Source: Actinoplanes auranticolor | Lineage (GTDB): Bacteria; Actinomycetota; Actinomycetes; Mycobacteriales; Micromonosporaceae | Assembly (NCBI RefSeq): GCF_018332655.1 | Contig: NZ_BOQL01000018.1 | Location: 310,001-374,000 of the forward strand | Direction: 5' to 3' | DNA: 64,000 nucleotides | Shown here: in pieces, positions 7,938 through 15,126 of the stretch | How the letters are laid out: each line of letters starts with the position of its first letter | Numbering within the stretch: position 1 is the first letter of the stretch | The notes under the pieces: model-generated | Database searches by the model: none | What the model was told of the DNA's origin: nothing | What the model saw: the letters and a program-made list of their open reading frames with translations, nothing else | Position numbers and translations under genes: made by a program

Positions 7938-10193
7938 TCAGGGGTAGGCCACCACATTGCGCGGGGTGGTGTTTCCGGCCGGGTTGGGGACGGAGCCACC
8001 GGTGTCGTTGACGACGTTGGCGATGGTGCCGACGTCGCCGAGGGAAACGGTGAGGACGCTGCGGAGCCGCACGCCGGGCCGGTTGGGCACCTCGAACGCC
8101 CGGTCCACCCGCACGCTGGGGTTGACGTTGAAGTAGGCGTACGAGCCGCCGCCCCAGAGTTCGTGGTCGGTGACGGTGTCGGCGACCTTGTAGGCGGCGT
8201 ATCCGTTTCCGCGGGGCCCGATCCAGGCGGCCTGGTTGGGCACGTCGTACGGCTTCTCGTTCTGGAAGAAGATCGTCCGTCCGCGGTTGCCGTTCCAGAT
8301 CACTTCGTACTTCTGGTAGTGCTCGACGAACAGACCGGTGGCCAGGACATCGTCACCGTTGACGACGAGACCGGTGTCGCCGGTGTTCACCGTCCAGCCG
8401 GTGGGTGCCCCGCCGTGGTCGGCCCGCCAGGCCCACATGTGGTCGATGATCGTGTCGTCGCTGTGCACCGCGAGGGTCGTGGTGGCCTTGCCCTGGACGC
8501 TGCTGCCGATCCGGAAGAAGACGTCCTGCAGGCTGATCGGGTTCGCGGCGTGGTCGGTGTGGACACCGGGCCGTCCGACGCTCATCAGCGTCGGGCTGTT
8601 GGTCGTACCGGCGTCGAAGGTCAGGCCGCTCACCTTGACCCCGTCGACGTCGGCGACGTTCAGCGCCTCGACCCCGTTGTTCGGGATCAGGGTCGGGAAG
8701 CCGATGCCGGTCACCACGGTGTTGGGGCGGGTGACCCGGATGGTCTCGTTCAGCGAGTAGGTGCCGGGAGTGAAGAACAGGTTCAGGCCCTGGGCCAGCG
8801 CCTGGTTGATCCGGGCGGCGCTGTCACTGGGCTTGGCGACGTAGAAGTCCCGCATCGGGATCGACGTGCCGGCGGTGTTCGGCCAGTTGGCGCCGGCGGA
8901 GTTGCGCCGCAGAGCGGGCACGAAGACGCGGTAGAGGCCGGCGCTGTCGACGTACAGGAAGGGCTTCTCCCGGGTGACCGGGGTGGTCGCCAGAGTGGTG
9001 TGGGGCGGGTTCGGGAACGCGTTCGGCGGGGCACCCTGGACACCGGAGTAGGTCATGTTCCAGACGCCGCCGTCCCAGCGGCCGATCCGGCTGTCGCGGG
9101 TGTACCACTGCTGCTGGGAGCCCGAGGACACGGTGCCGTCGACGACGGAGTCGGCCAGGTAGCCGCCGCTGGCGTAACCCTGCCCGTTGTCCTGGTTGGA
9201 GGGCGCCAGGGTCAGGTTGCCGCGGATGTGCACCCGGCGCATCGGGGCGGCCTGGGAGACGGCCCAGCGGTTGGTGCCGCCCTCGGGCACGATCGCCAGG
9301 TTCTCCATGCTGCGCCAGAAGTTCTGGGTCGCATTGGACTCATCGCCGTAGTTCCATCCGGAGTCGACGTTGACCGCGCCGTTGATCGTCACGTCGTCGG
9401 GGTTGAGCCCGAGACCGGCCAGCGTGGTGTAGAAGCCGACGTTGGCCCAGACCCGGCCGTAGCTGCCGGGCTTGAACAGGAACACGTGGCGCTGCGTGCC
9501 GAACTGCGCGGTCGGGCTGCGCAGCTGCGCGTTGAACGCCTGGTCCACCGCCGACTGGATGGTCGACGCCGGCGTGCCCGCATCGAAGATCCGCACGTTC
9601 GGGCCCAGGTCAGGGGTGTCGGACGTGGGCAGAGCCGGGCCACTCGGGGTGGGCGTCGGCGTCGGGCCGGTGCCGCCGCCGGCGAAGACCTGGAACTCCC
9701 AGAGCGAGTAGCCGTACGGGGTGGCCCGGGTGGTGCCGTTCATCCGCACGTACCGGCCGCTGCCGGTGACGGCCAGGGTCTGGACGCCGGCCCTGCCCGC
9801 GGTGACCGGGGTGATGTTCGTCCAGCTGGTGCCGTTCGCGGAGGTCTGGATGGTGAAGGCCGAGGCGAACGCCGCCTCCCAGTTCAGCACGACCTGGCTG
9901 ATCGACTGGGTGCTGCCCAGGTCGACCTGCAGCCACTGCGGGTCGGCGAACGTGCTGGACCAGCGGGTGCCGGCGTCACCGTCGACCGCGGCGGCCGCGG
10001 AGAAGGCGGCACTCTCGACGGACGAGGCGGTGGCCGGCTTGCCCTGCGACACCAGGGTGTCGGCGGCACTGGCGTTGGTGGCGAACGAGACGACGGTCGT
10101 GCCGAGGGCCGCGGCGAGGACGGCACTCAGCACGATCCGTCCACGGCTTCGGCGTTTCTGCGGGGGTGGGGGCGTCAGTGTCGGGGATGTCAT
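7938..10193 (-). CDS. Secreted F5/8C (discoidin) CBM plus parallel beta-helix protein
   Basis: 751 residues from an ATG preceded by AGGTAGG. This start gives a proper signal peptide: basic 'QKRRSRGR', then a hydrophobic stretch ending near 'ATNASAA-DT' at about residue 41. Residues ~45-180 form a discoidin/F5/8C carbohydrate-binding module ('GKPATASSVES', 'DGDAGTRWSS', 'QWLQVDLGS'). A short Pro/Thr linker follows, then a ~550-residue right-handed beta-helix of the pectate-lyase/GH55 type ('FFTPGTYSLNETIRV', 'IIDHMWAWRADHGG'). Such proteins degrade or bind beta-glucans or other polysaccharides outside the cell. The exact catalytic class is not assignable. A CebR/LacI-like palindrome upstream suggests carbohydrate control. 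Confidence 0.85.
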   Translation of the reverse strand: MTSPTLTPPPPQKRRSRGRIVLSAVLAAALGTTVVSFATNASAADTLVSQGKPATASSVESAAFSAAAAVDGDAGTRWSSTFADPQWLQVDLGSTQSISQVVLNWEAAFASAFTIQTSANGTSWTNITPVTAGRAGVQTLAVTGSGRYVRMNGTTRATPYGYSLWEFQVFAGGGTGPTPTPTPSGPALPTSDTPDLGPNVRIFDAGTPASTIQSAVDQAFNAQLRSPTAQFGTQRHVFLFKPGSYGRVWANVGFYTTLAGLGLNPDDVTINGAVNVDSGWNYGDESNATQNFWRSMENLAIVPEGGTNRWAVSQAAPMRRVHIRGNLTLAPSNQDNGQGYASGGYLADSVVDGTVSSGSQQQWYTRDSRIGRWDGGVWNMTYSGVQGAPPNAFPNPPHTTLATTPVTREKPFLYVDSAGLYRVFVPALRRNSAGANWPNTAGTSIPMRDFYVAKPSDSAARINQALAQGLNLFFTPGTYSLNETIRVTRPNTVVTGIGFPTLIPNNGVEALNVADVDGVKVSGLTFDAGTTNSPTLMSVGRPGVHTDHAANPISLQDVFFRIGSSVQGKATTTLAVHSDDTIIDHMWAWRADHGGAPTGWTVNTGDTGLVVNGDDVLATGLFVEHYQKYEVIWNGNRGRTIFFQNEKPYDVPNQAAWIGPRGNGYAAYKVADTVTDHELWGGGSYAYFNVNPSVRVDRAFEVPNRPGVRLRSVLTVSLGDVGTIANVVNDTGGSVPNPAGNTTPRNVVAYP

Positions 10194-10269
10194 GCGCCTA
10201 CCTGTCGGACGGGTTGCCGGGTCTGTGGGGACAGACGTACGGCGGGGCGGGGACTTTGCGGTTGGAGCA

Positions 10270-10281
10270 GAGAGCGCTCTC
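10270..10281. promoter_or_regulatory. LacI/CebR-like operator upstream of the beta-helix gene
   Basis: The 12-bp perfect palindrome GAGAGCGCTCTC lies 77-88 bp upstream of the ATG. It has the AGCGCT core typical of LacI-family sugar repressors such as CebR (consensus TGGGAGCGCTCCCA). The cognate regulator is not in the window. Confidence 0.6.
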
Positions 10282-10408
10282 CGGCAATTGTTACTTCCGC
10301 GTTGCGGCGCGTCAATATCCCGGCAACAAAGCATTCGGCCGTCAGTTCACGGCTGTTGCACCGATTGAACGGAATAGTTTCCGAAAAGAGCTTGCCGGAA
10401 ATTGTTAT
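10282..10408. repeat. Two-copy promoter-region repeat around the beta-helix operator
   Basis: Read on the minus strand, TAACAATTGCCGG followed by the operator occurs at 10295-10270. A second copy, TAACAATTTCCGG followed by a degenerate operator-like CAAGCTCTTTT, occurs at about 10407-10384. The copies are about 113 bp apart in a relatively AT-rich stretch. They may be duplicated regulatory units. Confidence 0.45.
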
Positions 10409-10440
10409 GCGCGCAATAAGTCTGTTTGGTCCGGCCCATT

Positions 10441-10456
10441 GGTGACCTGGGTCACC
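10441..10456. promoter_or_regulatory. 16-bp inverted repeat downstream of the TetR gene
   Basis: GGTGACC and GGTCACC flank the dinucleotide TG, starting two bases past the stop codon of the TetR gene. The 2-nt spacer is too short for a normal hairpin loop, so a protein-binding site is more likely than a terminator. Confidence 0.35.
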
Positions 10457-10457
10457 C

Positions 10458-11027
10458 TCAGCCAGCCGCCCTCATGAAGGCGTCCCGGACGGCCGCCGCC
10501 AGGCCGGCCCGCCGGCGACGGTGATCGTCTGCCGGGTCGGACGGGGTCGCGGTGTAGGTCAGGCTGCTGGGCGACCAGGTCATGGCCAGCGCGATCACCA
10601 TGGAGTGGAGGTCGGCGGCGGGCACATCGGCCCGGATCCGGCCCGCCCGCTGCGCGGCCGCGATGACCTCCAGCTTTGCGGATTCGTCGGCCTGCGGAAA
10701 CAACGGACCGGACGGTACGCGCTCCAGGCGCGCCCAGGTGGCGAGGCGAACCAGCTGCGGCTGCTCCAGGTACGCGTCATAGAGGCGGACGGCGTAGCCG
10801 GGCAGGTCGGCGGTGATCGGCGCCTTGTCCAGGATGTCGTCGACCTGATCGGCGAGGACCGCGTCGAAGAGCGCCTCCTTGCCCGAGTAGTACGAGTAGA
10901 TCTGGGCCTTGCTCACCTTGGCGTCGGCGGAGATGCGATCGATCCGGGCGCCGGCGACCCCGTACGCGGCGAACTCGACGGCGCCGGCGTCCAGCAGACG
11001 CCGGCGGCTGGCTTGGGATCTGTCCAC
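10458..11027 (-). CDS. TetR family transcriptional repressor
   Basis: 189 residues, GTG start. The N-terminal HTH is 'RRLLDAGAVEFAAYGVAGAR' through 'ISADAKVSKAQIYSYYSGKE', a standard TetR DNA-binding domain (residues ~8-55). A C-terminal ligand/dimerisation domain ends in 'AGLAAAVRDAFMRAAG'. It is divergent from a zinc alcohol dehydrogenase. The intergenic region carries two nearly identical 18-bp palindromes, so it very likely represses the dehydrogenase and itself. The closing 'A.DHRRRRAGLAAAVRDAF' resembles regulators of aldehyde or alcohol stress genes. The inducer is unknown. Confidence 0.92.
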   Translation of the reverse strand: MDRSQASRRRLLDAGAVEFAAYGVAGARIDRISADAKVSKAQIYSYYSGKEALFDAVLADQVDDILDKAPITADLPGYAVRLYDAYLEQPQLVRLATWARLERVPSGPLFPQADESAKLEVIAAAQRAGRIRADVPAADLHSMVIALAMTWSPSSLTYTATPSDPADDHRRRRAGLAAAVRDAFMRAAG

Positions 11028-11038
11028 CGCGCCAGCCT

Positions 11039-11056
11039 AAACGAACTCGTTCGTTT
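11039..11056. promoter_or_regulatory. TetR operator O1
   Basis: AAACGAACTCGTTCGTTT: perfect 8-bp arms around a TC centre, starting 12 bp upstream of the TetR start. It reaches into the -35 region of the divergent promoter. Confidence 0.85.
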
Positions 11057-11083
11057 GTCGCCGAACGAGGAACCGGCTATGGT
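11055..11083 (+). promoter_or_regulatory. Promoter of the alcohol dehydrogenase gene, between the two operators
   Basis: TTGTCG (11055-11060), a 17-bp spacer and TATGGT (11078-11083). The -35 box touches operator O1 and the expected transcription start falls at operator O2, which fits repression by blocking polymerase. Confidence 0.5.
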
Positions 11084-11087
11084 CGCC

Positions 11088-11105
11088 AAACGAACTGGTT
11101 CGTTT
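11088..11105. promoter_or_regulatory. TetR operator O2
   Basis: AAACGAACTGGTTCGTTT differs from O1 only at the central base. The O1-O2 centre distance is 49 bp, just under five helical turns, so dimers would sit on nearly the same face. Confidence 0.85.
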
Positions 11106-11133
11106 GCCACCCCCGGTCGAGAGGAAGTGCTTC

Positions 11134-12174
11134 ATGAGGAACGCCATCGGATGGGCCGCCCTGGACAAGGGCGCTCCGCTGCAGCGCTGGGCCTTCCAGC
11201 GCCGCGATCTGCTCGACGACGACCTCGCGGTCCGGATCGAGTACTGCGGAGTCTGTTCCAGCGACATCTCCGCCGTCCGTCACAGCGGCGCGGACCCCTT
11301 GGTGCCGGGCCACGAGATGACCGGCTCGGTCGTCGCGATGGGCCCGGCGGTCACCGGCTTCCGGATCGGCGACCGGGTCGCCATCGGCAACATCATCGAC
11401 TCCTGCGGCGATTGCCCTCCCTGCCGGGCGGGCCGGGAGAACTGGTGCGAGCGGCCCGTGACGCTCACCTACGGCAGCATCGACCCCAAGGACGCGATGC
11501 CGACCCGCGGCGGCTACTCCTCGGAGTACGTCCTGCCCGCGAAGTTCACGTACCACGTGCCCGAGGGGCTGGATCCGGCCGCAGTCGCGCCCCTGATGTG
11601 CGCCGGAGTCACCACCTACGTCCCCCTCAAGCGGTGGGGTGCGGGACCGGGCAAGCGGGTCGGTGTCGTCGGCATGGGCGGGCTGGGCCACCTGGCTCTG
11701 AAGATCGCCCACCACCTGGGCGCCGAAGTCGTCCAGTTCACCCGCACCATGGACAAGGCCGCCGCAGCACGCGCGCTCGGCGCCGACGAGGTGGTGCTCT
11801 CCACCGACGACCAGCAGATGGCGGCGCAGAAAGGCCGCTTCGATCTGATCCTCGACACGGTGGGAGCCCCGCATTCCCTGGAGCCCTATCTGACCGCGCT
11901 GGCCATGGACGGAACCCTGTGCATCGTCGGCATCCCCGAGGGTGATCTCACCGTCCAGCCTCTGAGCCTCATCGCCGGCGCCAAGAACATCGCCGGGGCC
12001 GGCAGCGGAAGCGTCGGCGAAACCCGGGAGATGCTCGACTTCTGCGCCCGCCACCACATCACCGCGGACATCGAGATCCTGCCCCAGCAGCGGGTCAACG
12101 AAGCGCTCGACCGCCTGGCCCGCAACGACGTCCGCTACCGCTTCGTCCTCGACATGACCGCCGAGGACAGCTGA
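11134..12174 (+). CDS. Zinc-dependent alcohol dehydrogenase (CAD/YahK type)
   Basis: 346 residues from an ATG preceded by GAGAGGAAG; upstream TTG alternatives lie inside the operator and lack a ribosome site. Medium-chain dehydrogenase/reductase: catalytic zinc ligands in 'CGVCSSDIS' (Cys41) and 'PGHEMTG', and four structural zinc cysteines in 'CGDCPPCRAGRENWC'. The Rossmann motif is 'GMGGLGHLALKIAH', followed by 'DTVG' and 'LDMT'. The His usually found in GVCHSD is Ser here. CAD/YahK enzymes reduce aldehydes with NADPH. With the divergent TetR gene and operators, an induced aldehyde detoxification role is plausible. Confidence 0.9.
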   Translation: MRNAIGWAALDKGAPLQRWAFQRRDLLDDDLAVRIEYCGVCSSDISAVRHSGADPLVPGHEMTGSVVAMGPAVTGFRIGDRVAIGNIIDSCGDCPPCRAGRENWCERPVTLTYGSIDPKDAMPTRGGYSSEYVLPAKFTYHVPEGLDPAAVAPLMCAGVTTYVPLKRWGAGPGKRVGVVGMGGLGHLALKIAHHLGAEVVQFTRTMDKAAAARALGADEVVLSTDDQQMAAQKGRFDLILDTVGAPHSLEPYLTALAMDGTLCIVGIPEGDLTVQPLSLIAGAKNIAGAGSGSVGETREMLDFCARHHITADIEILPQQRVNEALDRLARNDVRYRFVLDMTAEDS

Positions 12175-12216
12175 GGCCGCGGGCGGCGCGCCCAGTGCAT
12201 CCGGCGACGAGCCCGG

Positions 12217-12222
12217 TATATT
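12217..12222 (+). promoter_or_regulatory. Possible -10 box of the His-rich/CopC genes
   Basis: TATATT lies 53 bp before the ATG, followed by an interrupted inverted repeat TGATC...GATCA (12223-12238). No good -35 box is visible, so an activator or alternative sigma factor would be needed. Weak call. Confidence 0.3.
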
Positions 12223-12275
12223 GATCCGGATAGATCAGGTCGTCGGTGACGCTCGTTCCGGGCAGGAGTGACGCG

Positions 12276-12971
12276 ATGTCTCGCAAGACCGGCAAGCCGT
12301 CGGGGACCCGACCGGCGCCCCGGAAGGCCCCGGCCCGTCAGCTGCCCGGTGGGGCGGTCAGCGCGGCGGTCGCTCTGCTGGTGGCTGCCGCGGTCGGGCT
12401 GTTCATCGGGGTGCAGTGGGCCGCCCCCAGCCCCACCGACGAGGCGATCGCCTCGATGCGCGCGGACGAGGCCAAGCGGGACGCCACCCAGATCGTCGCG
12501 CTGACCACCCTGGCGCGCAGCACCGCGCAACAGGTCAAGCCGGTGGTGGACGGCCTGCGGTCCGGACTTCCGGTGGCGGACACCGGCGCCGCGGCCGCCC
12601 GGCCGGTCACCGACGAGCAGCTGGCCGGCTGGAAGCAGATCATGGCGCAGCAGGTGGAGCGGCACAAGGACGCCCCTTCCGGCAGCACCGCCACCAACGT
12701 CGCGCGCAACGGTCTGCGCAACGCGGTCAACCAGCTGTCGGTCGCGCTCGACACCTTCGCTGCCGCTCGTGCGCTACCGGCCGCCCAGCGGGCACCGGTG
12801 CTGGCCGTGGCGTCCCGCCAGCGGCTGCTCGCCGTCACCGACTGGTCGGTGGCGGCCACCCAGCTGGACCAGATCAACATCGACGCCGGCCACGGGCACC
12901 AGCACGTCTACCTCACGGACTCCCCCGAAGGCGGCGCGACCGTCGGCGACGGCTCACCCGAGGGCAGCTGA
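12276..12971 (+). CDS. Membrane-anchored protein with His-rich C-terminus
   Basis: 231 residues from an ATG with AGGAG at the right distance. A short basic cytoplasmic N-terminus is followed by one transmembrane helix (about 27-48: 'VSAAVALLVAAAVGLFIGVQW'). The rest is an extracytoplasmic, mostly helical domain. The C-terminal part contains 'DAGHGHQHVYLTD', a cluster of His residues suited to metal binding. No family recognised. The gene directly downstream encodes a CopC-type protein, so periplasm-side copper handling is a reasonable inference, not shown. The start and single helix are secure; the function is not. Confidence 0.7.
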   Translation: MSRKTGKPSGTRPAPRKAPARQLPGGAVSAAVALLVAAAVGLFIGVQWAAPSPTDEAIASMRADEAKRDATQIVALTTLARSTAQQVKPVVDGLRSGLPVADTGAAAARPVTDEQLAGWKQIMAQQVERHKDAPSGSTATNVARNGLRNAVNQLSVALDTFAAARALPAAQRAPVLAVASRQRLLAVTDWSVAATQLDQINIDAGHGHQHVYLTDSPEGGATVGDGSPEGS

Positions 12972-13050
12972 CATCTCCCGGCGGGTCATCGGGCGTTCGG
13001 CAGTGGCGTCCCCCATCCTGGGCGTGCCCGCCGCGCGCCCGGAAGGAATC

Positions 13051-13677
13051 ATGAACCACATGCACGACACGGATCTGCTCCCTGACGCTCACCGGCGCGG
13101 TCTCTTCCGCCGGATCGGCCTGGCGACGGCACTGACAGTGGTGCTGATGGCCCTGGTGCCGCCGGGCGCGGCCTGGGCGCACAACGCGCTCACCGAGGCG
13201 ACGCCGGCCAAGAACGCCACGCTCGAGAAAGCCCCGGCGGGCGTCGAGCTGCGGTTCCTGCAGAAGCTCGACCCGGACGACACCACGATCACCGTGACCG
13301 GCGCCGATCGGAAGGCCGTGGCCACGTCACCGCCCGCCGTCGACGGCGCCACCGGCAGCGTCACGTTCACCGAGCCGCTCACCAACGGCGAGTACACGGT
13401 CGCCTATCGGGTGGCCTCGCGCGACGGTCACAAAGTGCAGGGGTCGTACCGGTTCACCGTCGCCGATCCCGCCAGCACCGCCTCCGCAGCACCGCCGGTG
13501 ACCACGTCGCCGTCGGCCGCACCGGTCGCGGCCGGCACCCCGGCCACGCAGCCGGCTGCCGAGACCACCTCGACGACGTCAGGCCCGATGGTGATCGCCG
13601 GGCTGGGCACCGCCGGCGTCCTTCTCGTGGCCGGGGGCTACTGGTTCGCGCGCCGCCGACGCACACACTCCTCCTAG
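13051..13677 (+). CDS. copC: CopC domain copper-binding protein, membrane-anchored
   Basis: 208 residues. The ATG has GGAAGGA upstream; an internal ATG three codons later is less likely. The signal peptide ends at 'GAAWA', so the mature protein begins His44-Asn-Ala, the N-terminal His that CopC proteins use for Cu(II). The second conserved site is 'SRDGHKVQGSYRFTV' (Asp125, His127). A Thr/Ser/Pro-rich linker leads to a C-terminal transmembrane helix and a basic tail 'RRRRTH', typical of actinobacterial CopC anchored outside the membrane. No CopD domain is fused or adjacent. Likely role: extracytoplasmic copper binding and delivery. It ends 25 bp from the converging secretion operon. Confidence 0.9.
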   Translation: MNHMHDTDLLPDAHRRGLFRRIGLATALTVVLMALVPPGAAWAHNALTEATPAKNATLEKAPAGVELRFLQKLDPDDTTITVTGADRKAVATSPPAVDGATGSVTFTEPLTNGEYTVAYRVASRDGHKVQGSYRFTVADPASTASAAPPVTTSPSAAPVAAGTPATQPAAETTSTTSGPMVIAGLGTAGVLLVAGGYWFARRRRTHSS

Positions 13678-13702
13678 CGACACCGCAGTCGGACCGCCCT
13701 CG

Positions 13703-14758
13703 TCAGGGGGCCTTGTCGGGCCTCTCCATCCCGCCCCACTCGCGCGGCATGTCCGGCGTCATACCCGGCGTGATCAGGTGCGCCATCACCTGTTCGAGAC
13801 GGCTCCAGGCCTGGGCCGGGTCCTCGCCGGCGTCGCGCAGCTCGTACCAGCGCGACTCCGCCATCGGCGTCTGCTGCAGCTCGCCGATCCCGACCAGTTC
13901 GCGGTCCGGGCGACCGCCGGTCGCTTCCGCGCCGGCCAGCAGACCCAGGGGCGAGCTCAGGCCGGTCCAGTGGGCGCTCCGGGTCGCGTCCGGCTCGCCC
14001 GGATACTGCTGGACCAGTGCCTGCCGGATGTCGTAGGCCCCGGCGAGGACGGCCATCAGCGGGGTGAGGTCGGCGGCCTGCAACGGCTGGGAGTGCACGA
14101 CCGTGCAGCGGACCGTCTCCAGGACCACGGTGGAGGTGCGGCTGACCACCGTGGTGGCCAGCAACGGACCGTCCACCAGGGCGCCGGGCCCTGAGGCGCC
14201 GACCGTGCACAGCCAGGTGCCGCGCGGCGCGCGCTGCCGGCACAGGTCGGTGAAGTCGGCGCGGTCCCACGGCTGGGTGGCCGGTTCCGCGGCTCCCCAG
14301 CCGGCCGGCGGGCGTTCGGTGAGGGTGGTGGCTATCTGCTCGAGTGCGCCGCCGAGCAGCAGGGCCGTGGTGGCCGGGTGACGGATCTGCAGAGCGATGG
14401 TGTGGTGCCAGGCCGGTGCGGGTGGACCGCTGGTGTAGGCGACGGCCAGCGGCGGCGACTCCAAGGTGGTGAACGCTTCGCCGTTCCAGGCCAGGGGCCG
14501 GCCGGTGCGACCGTCGTGGTGGCCGTCCGAGCTGTGCACCACCCAGCGCGTGTCGGGTCCGTTGAGCGCCCCGTACAGGGCGGTGGTGAGCCGGTTCGTC
14601 GCGGGGGTGACCAGCTGCAGGCCTTTGCCGTTCTCGCTGCAGATCCGGATGACGTCGGCGAGCCAGCTGGTCAGGGCGACGACCGGACGGTCCTGCATGA
14701 CCACGGCGACACGGTCGGTGCGCAGGTCGACGGCGGGGTGGGTGCTGGTGGTCGTCAC
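13703..14758 (-). CDS. T7SS-associated protein, DUF6177-like
   Basis: 351 residues from the GTG that overlaps the previous stop (GTGA). This start was chosen because homologous-looking sequence begins there with 'THPAVDL...AVVMQDRPVVALTSWL'. It has no membrane helices and no recognised catalytic motif. The pattern of a two-part alpha/beta protein with 'GLQLVTPATNRLT' and a C-terminal 'RWYELRD' resembles the family recalled as DUF6177, found next to eccC in actinobacterial type VII clusters. Family name from memory, moderately certain. Last gene of the secretion operon; probably a cytosolic accessory factor or substrate-recognition protein (inference). Confidence 0.65.
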   Translation of the reverse strand: MTTTSTHPAVDLRTDRVAVVMQDRPVVALTSWLADVIRICSENGKGLQLVTPATNRLTTALYGALNGPDTRWVVHSSDGHHDGRTGRPLAWNGEAFTTLESPPLAVAYTSGPPAPAWHHTIALQIRHPATTALLLGGALEQIATTLTERPPAGWGAAEPATQPWDRADFTDLCRQRAPRGTWLCTVGASGPGALVDGPLLATTVVSRTSTVVLETVRCTVVHSQPLQAADLTPLMAVLAGAYDIRQALVQQYPGEPDATRSAHWTGLSSPLGLLAGAEATGGRPDRELVGIGELQQTPMAESRWYELRDAGEDPAQAWSRLEQVMAHLITPGMTPDMPREWGGMERPDKAP

Positions 14759-15126
14759 GGTTGCTCCTGGGCGGTGGCGGGCCAGACGAGGCCGTCGAGG
14801 CGGCGGGCGAGCTCGGCGGCGAAGCGGCGGGCCAGGGCCTCGGCCTCGGGACGGCCGCTGGGCGCGCGGGCCTCGATCCACCACACCGGCAGGCCGAGCC
14901 GGTCGCCGTAGCCGGGGCCGAGCAGCCGGTCGATCTCGCCGGGCACCTGGACCAGCACGGGGGTCTCCAGGGAGACCAGCGGTCGTCCCTGGTCGTCGCA
15001 GAGCTGGATGACGGCGCCGTTCGCCGTCTGCCGCACGCGCAGTTCGTCACCGGCGGCGCGCATGCCGGCGATGATGGCCTGCGGGTCGGGGGTCCGCCGG
15101 GTCAGGGCGATGACGTCGTAGGTCAT
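14755..15126 (-). CDS. Small T7SS-associated hypothetical protein
   Basis: 123 residues, soluble and acidic. The start ATG overlaps the eccC stop (ATGA) and its own stop overlaps the next GTG, so it is locked into the operon by coupling on both sides. The order 'PQAIIAGMRAAGDELRVR', 'GAVIQLCDDQGRPLVSLETP', 'GLPVWWIEARAP' suggests a compact alpha/beta domain that may pair with the following protein. No known family was recognised. Its position and tight coupling argue for a structural or chaperone role with EccC or with the following protein. Confidence 0.75.
   Translation of the reverse strand: MTYDVIALTRRTPDPQAIIAGMRAAGDELRVRQTANGAVIQLCDDQGRPLVSLETPVLVQVPGEIDRLLGPGYGDRLGLPVWWIEARAPSGRPEAEALARRFAAELARRLDGLVWPATAQEQP

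Noticed and set aside
10441..10456. Inverted repeat after the TetR gene as a terminator
   Set aside because: A 2-nt loop cannot form a good hairpin; kept only as a possible protein-binding site.
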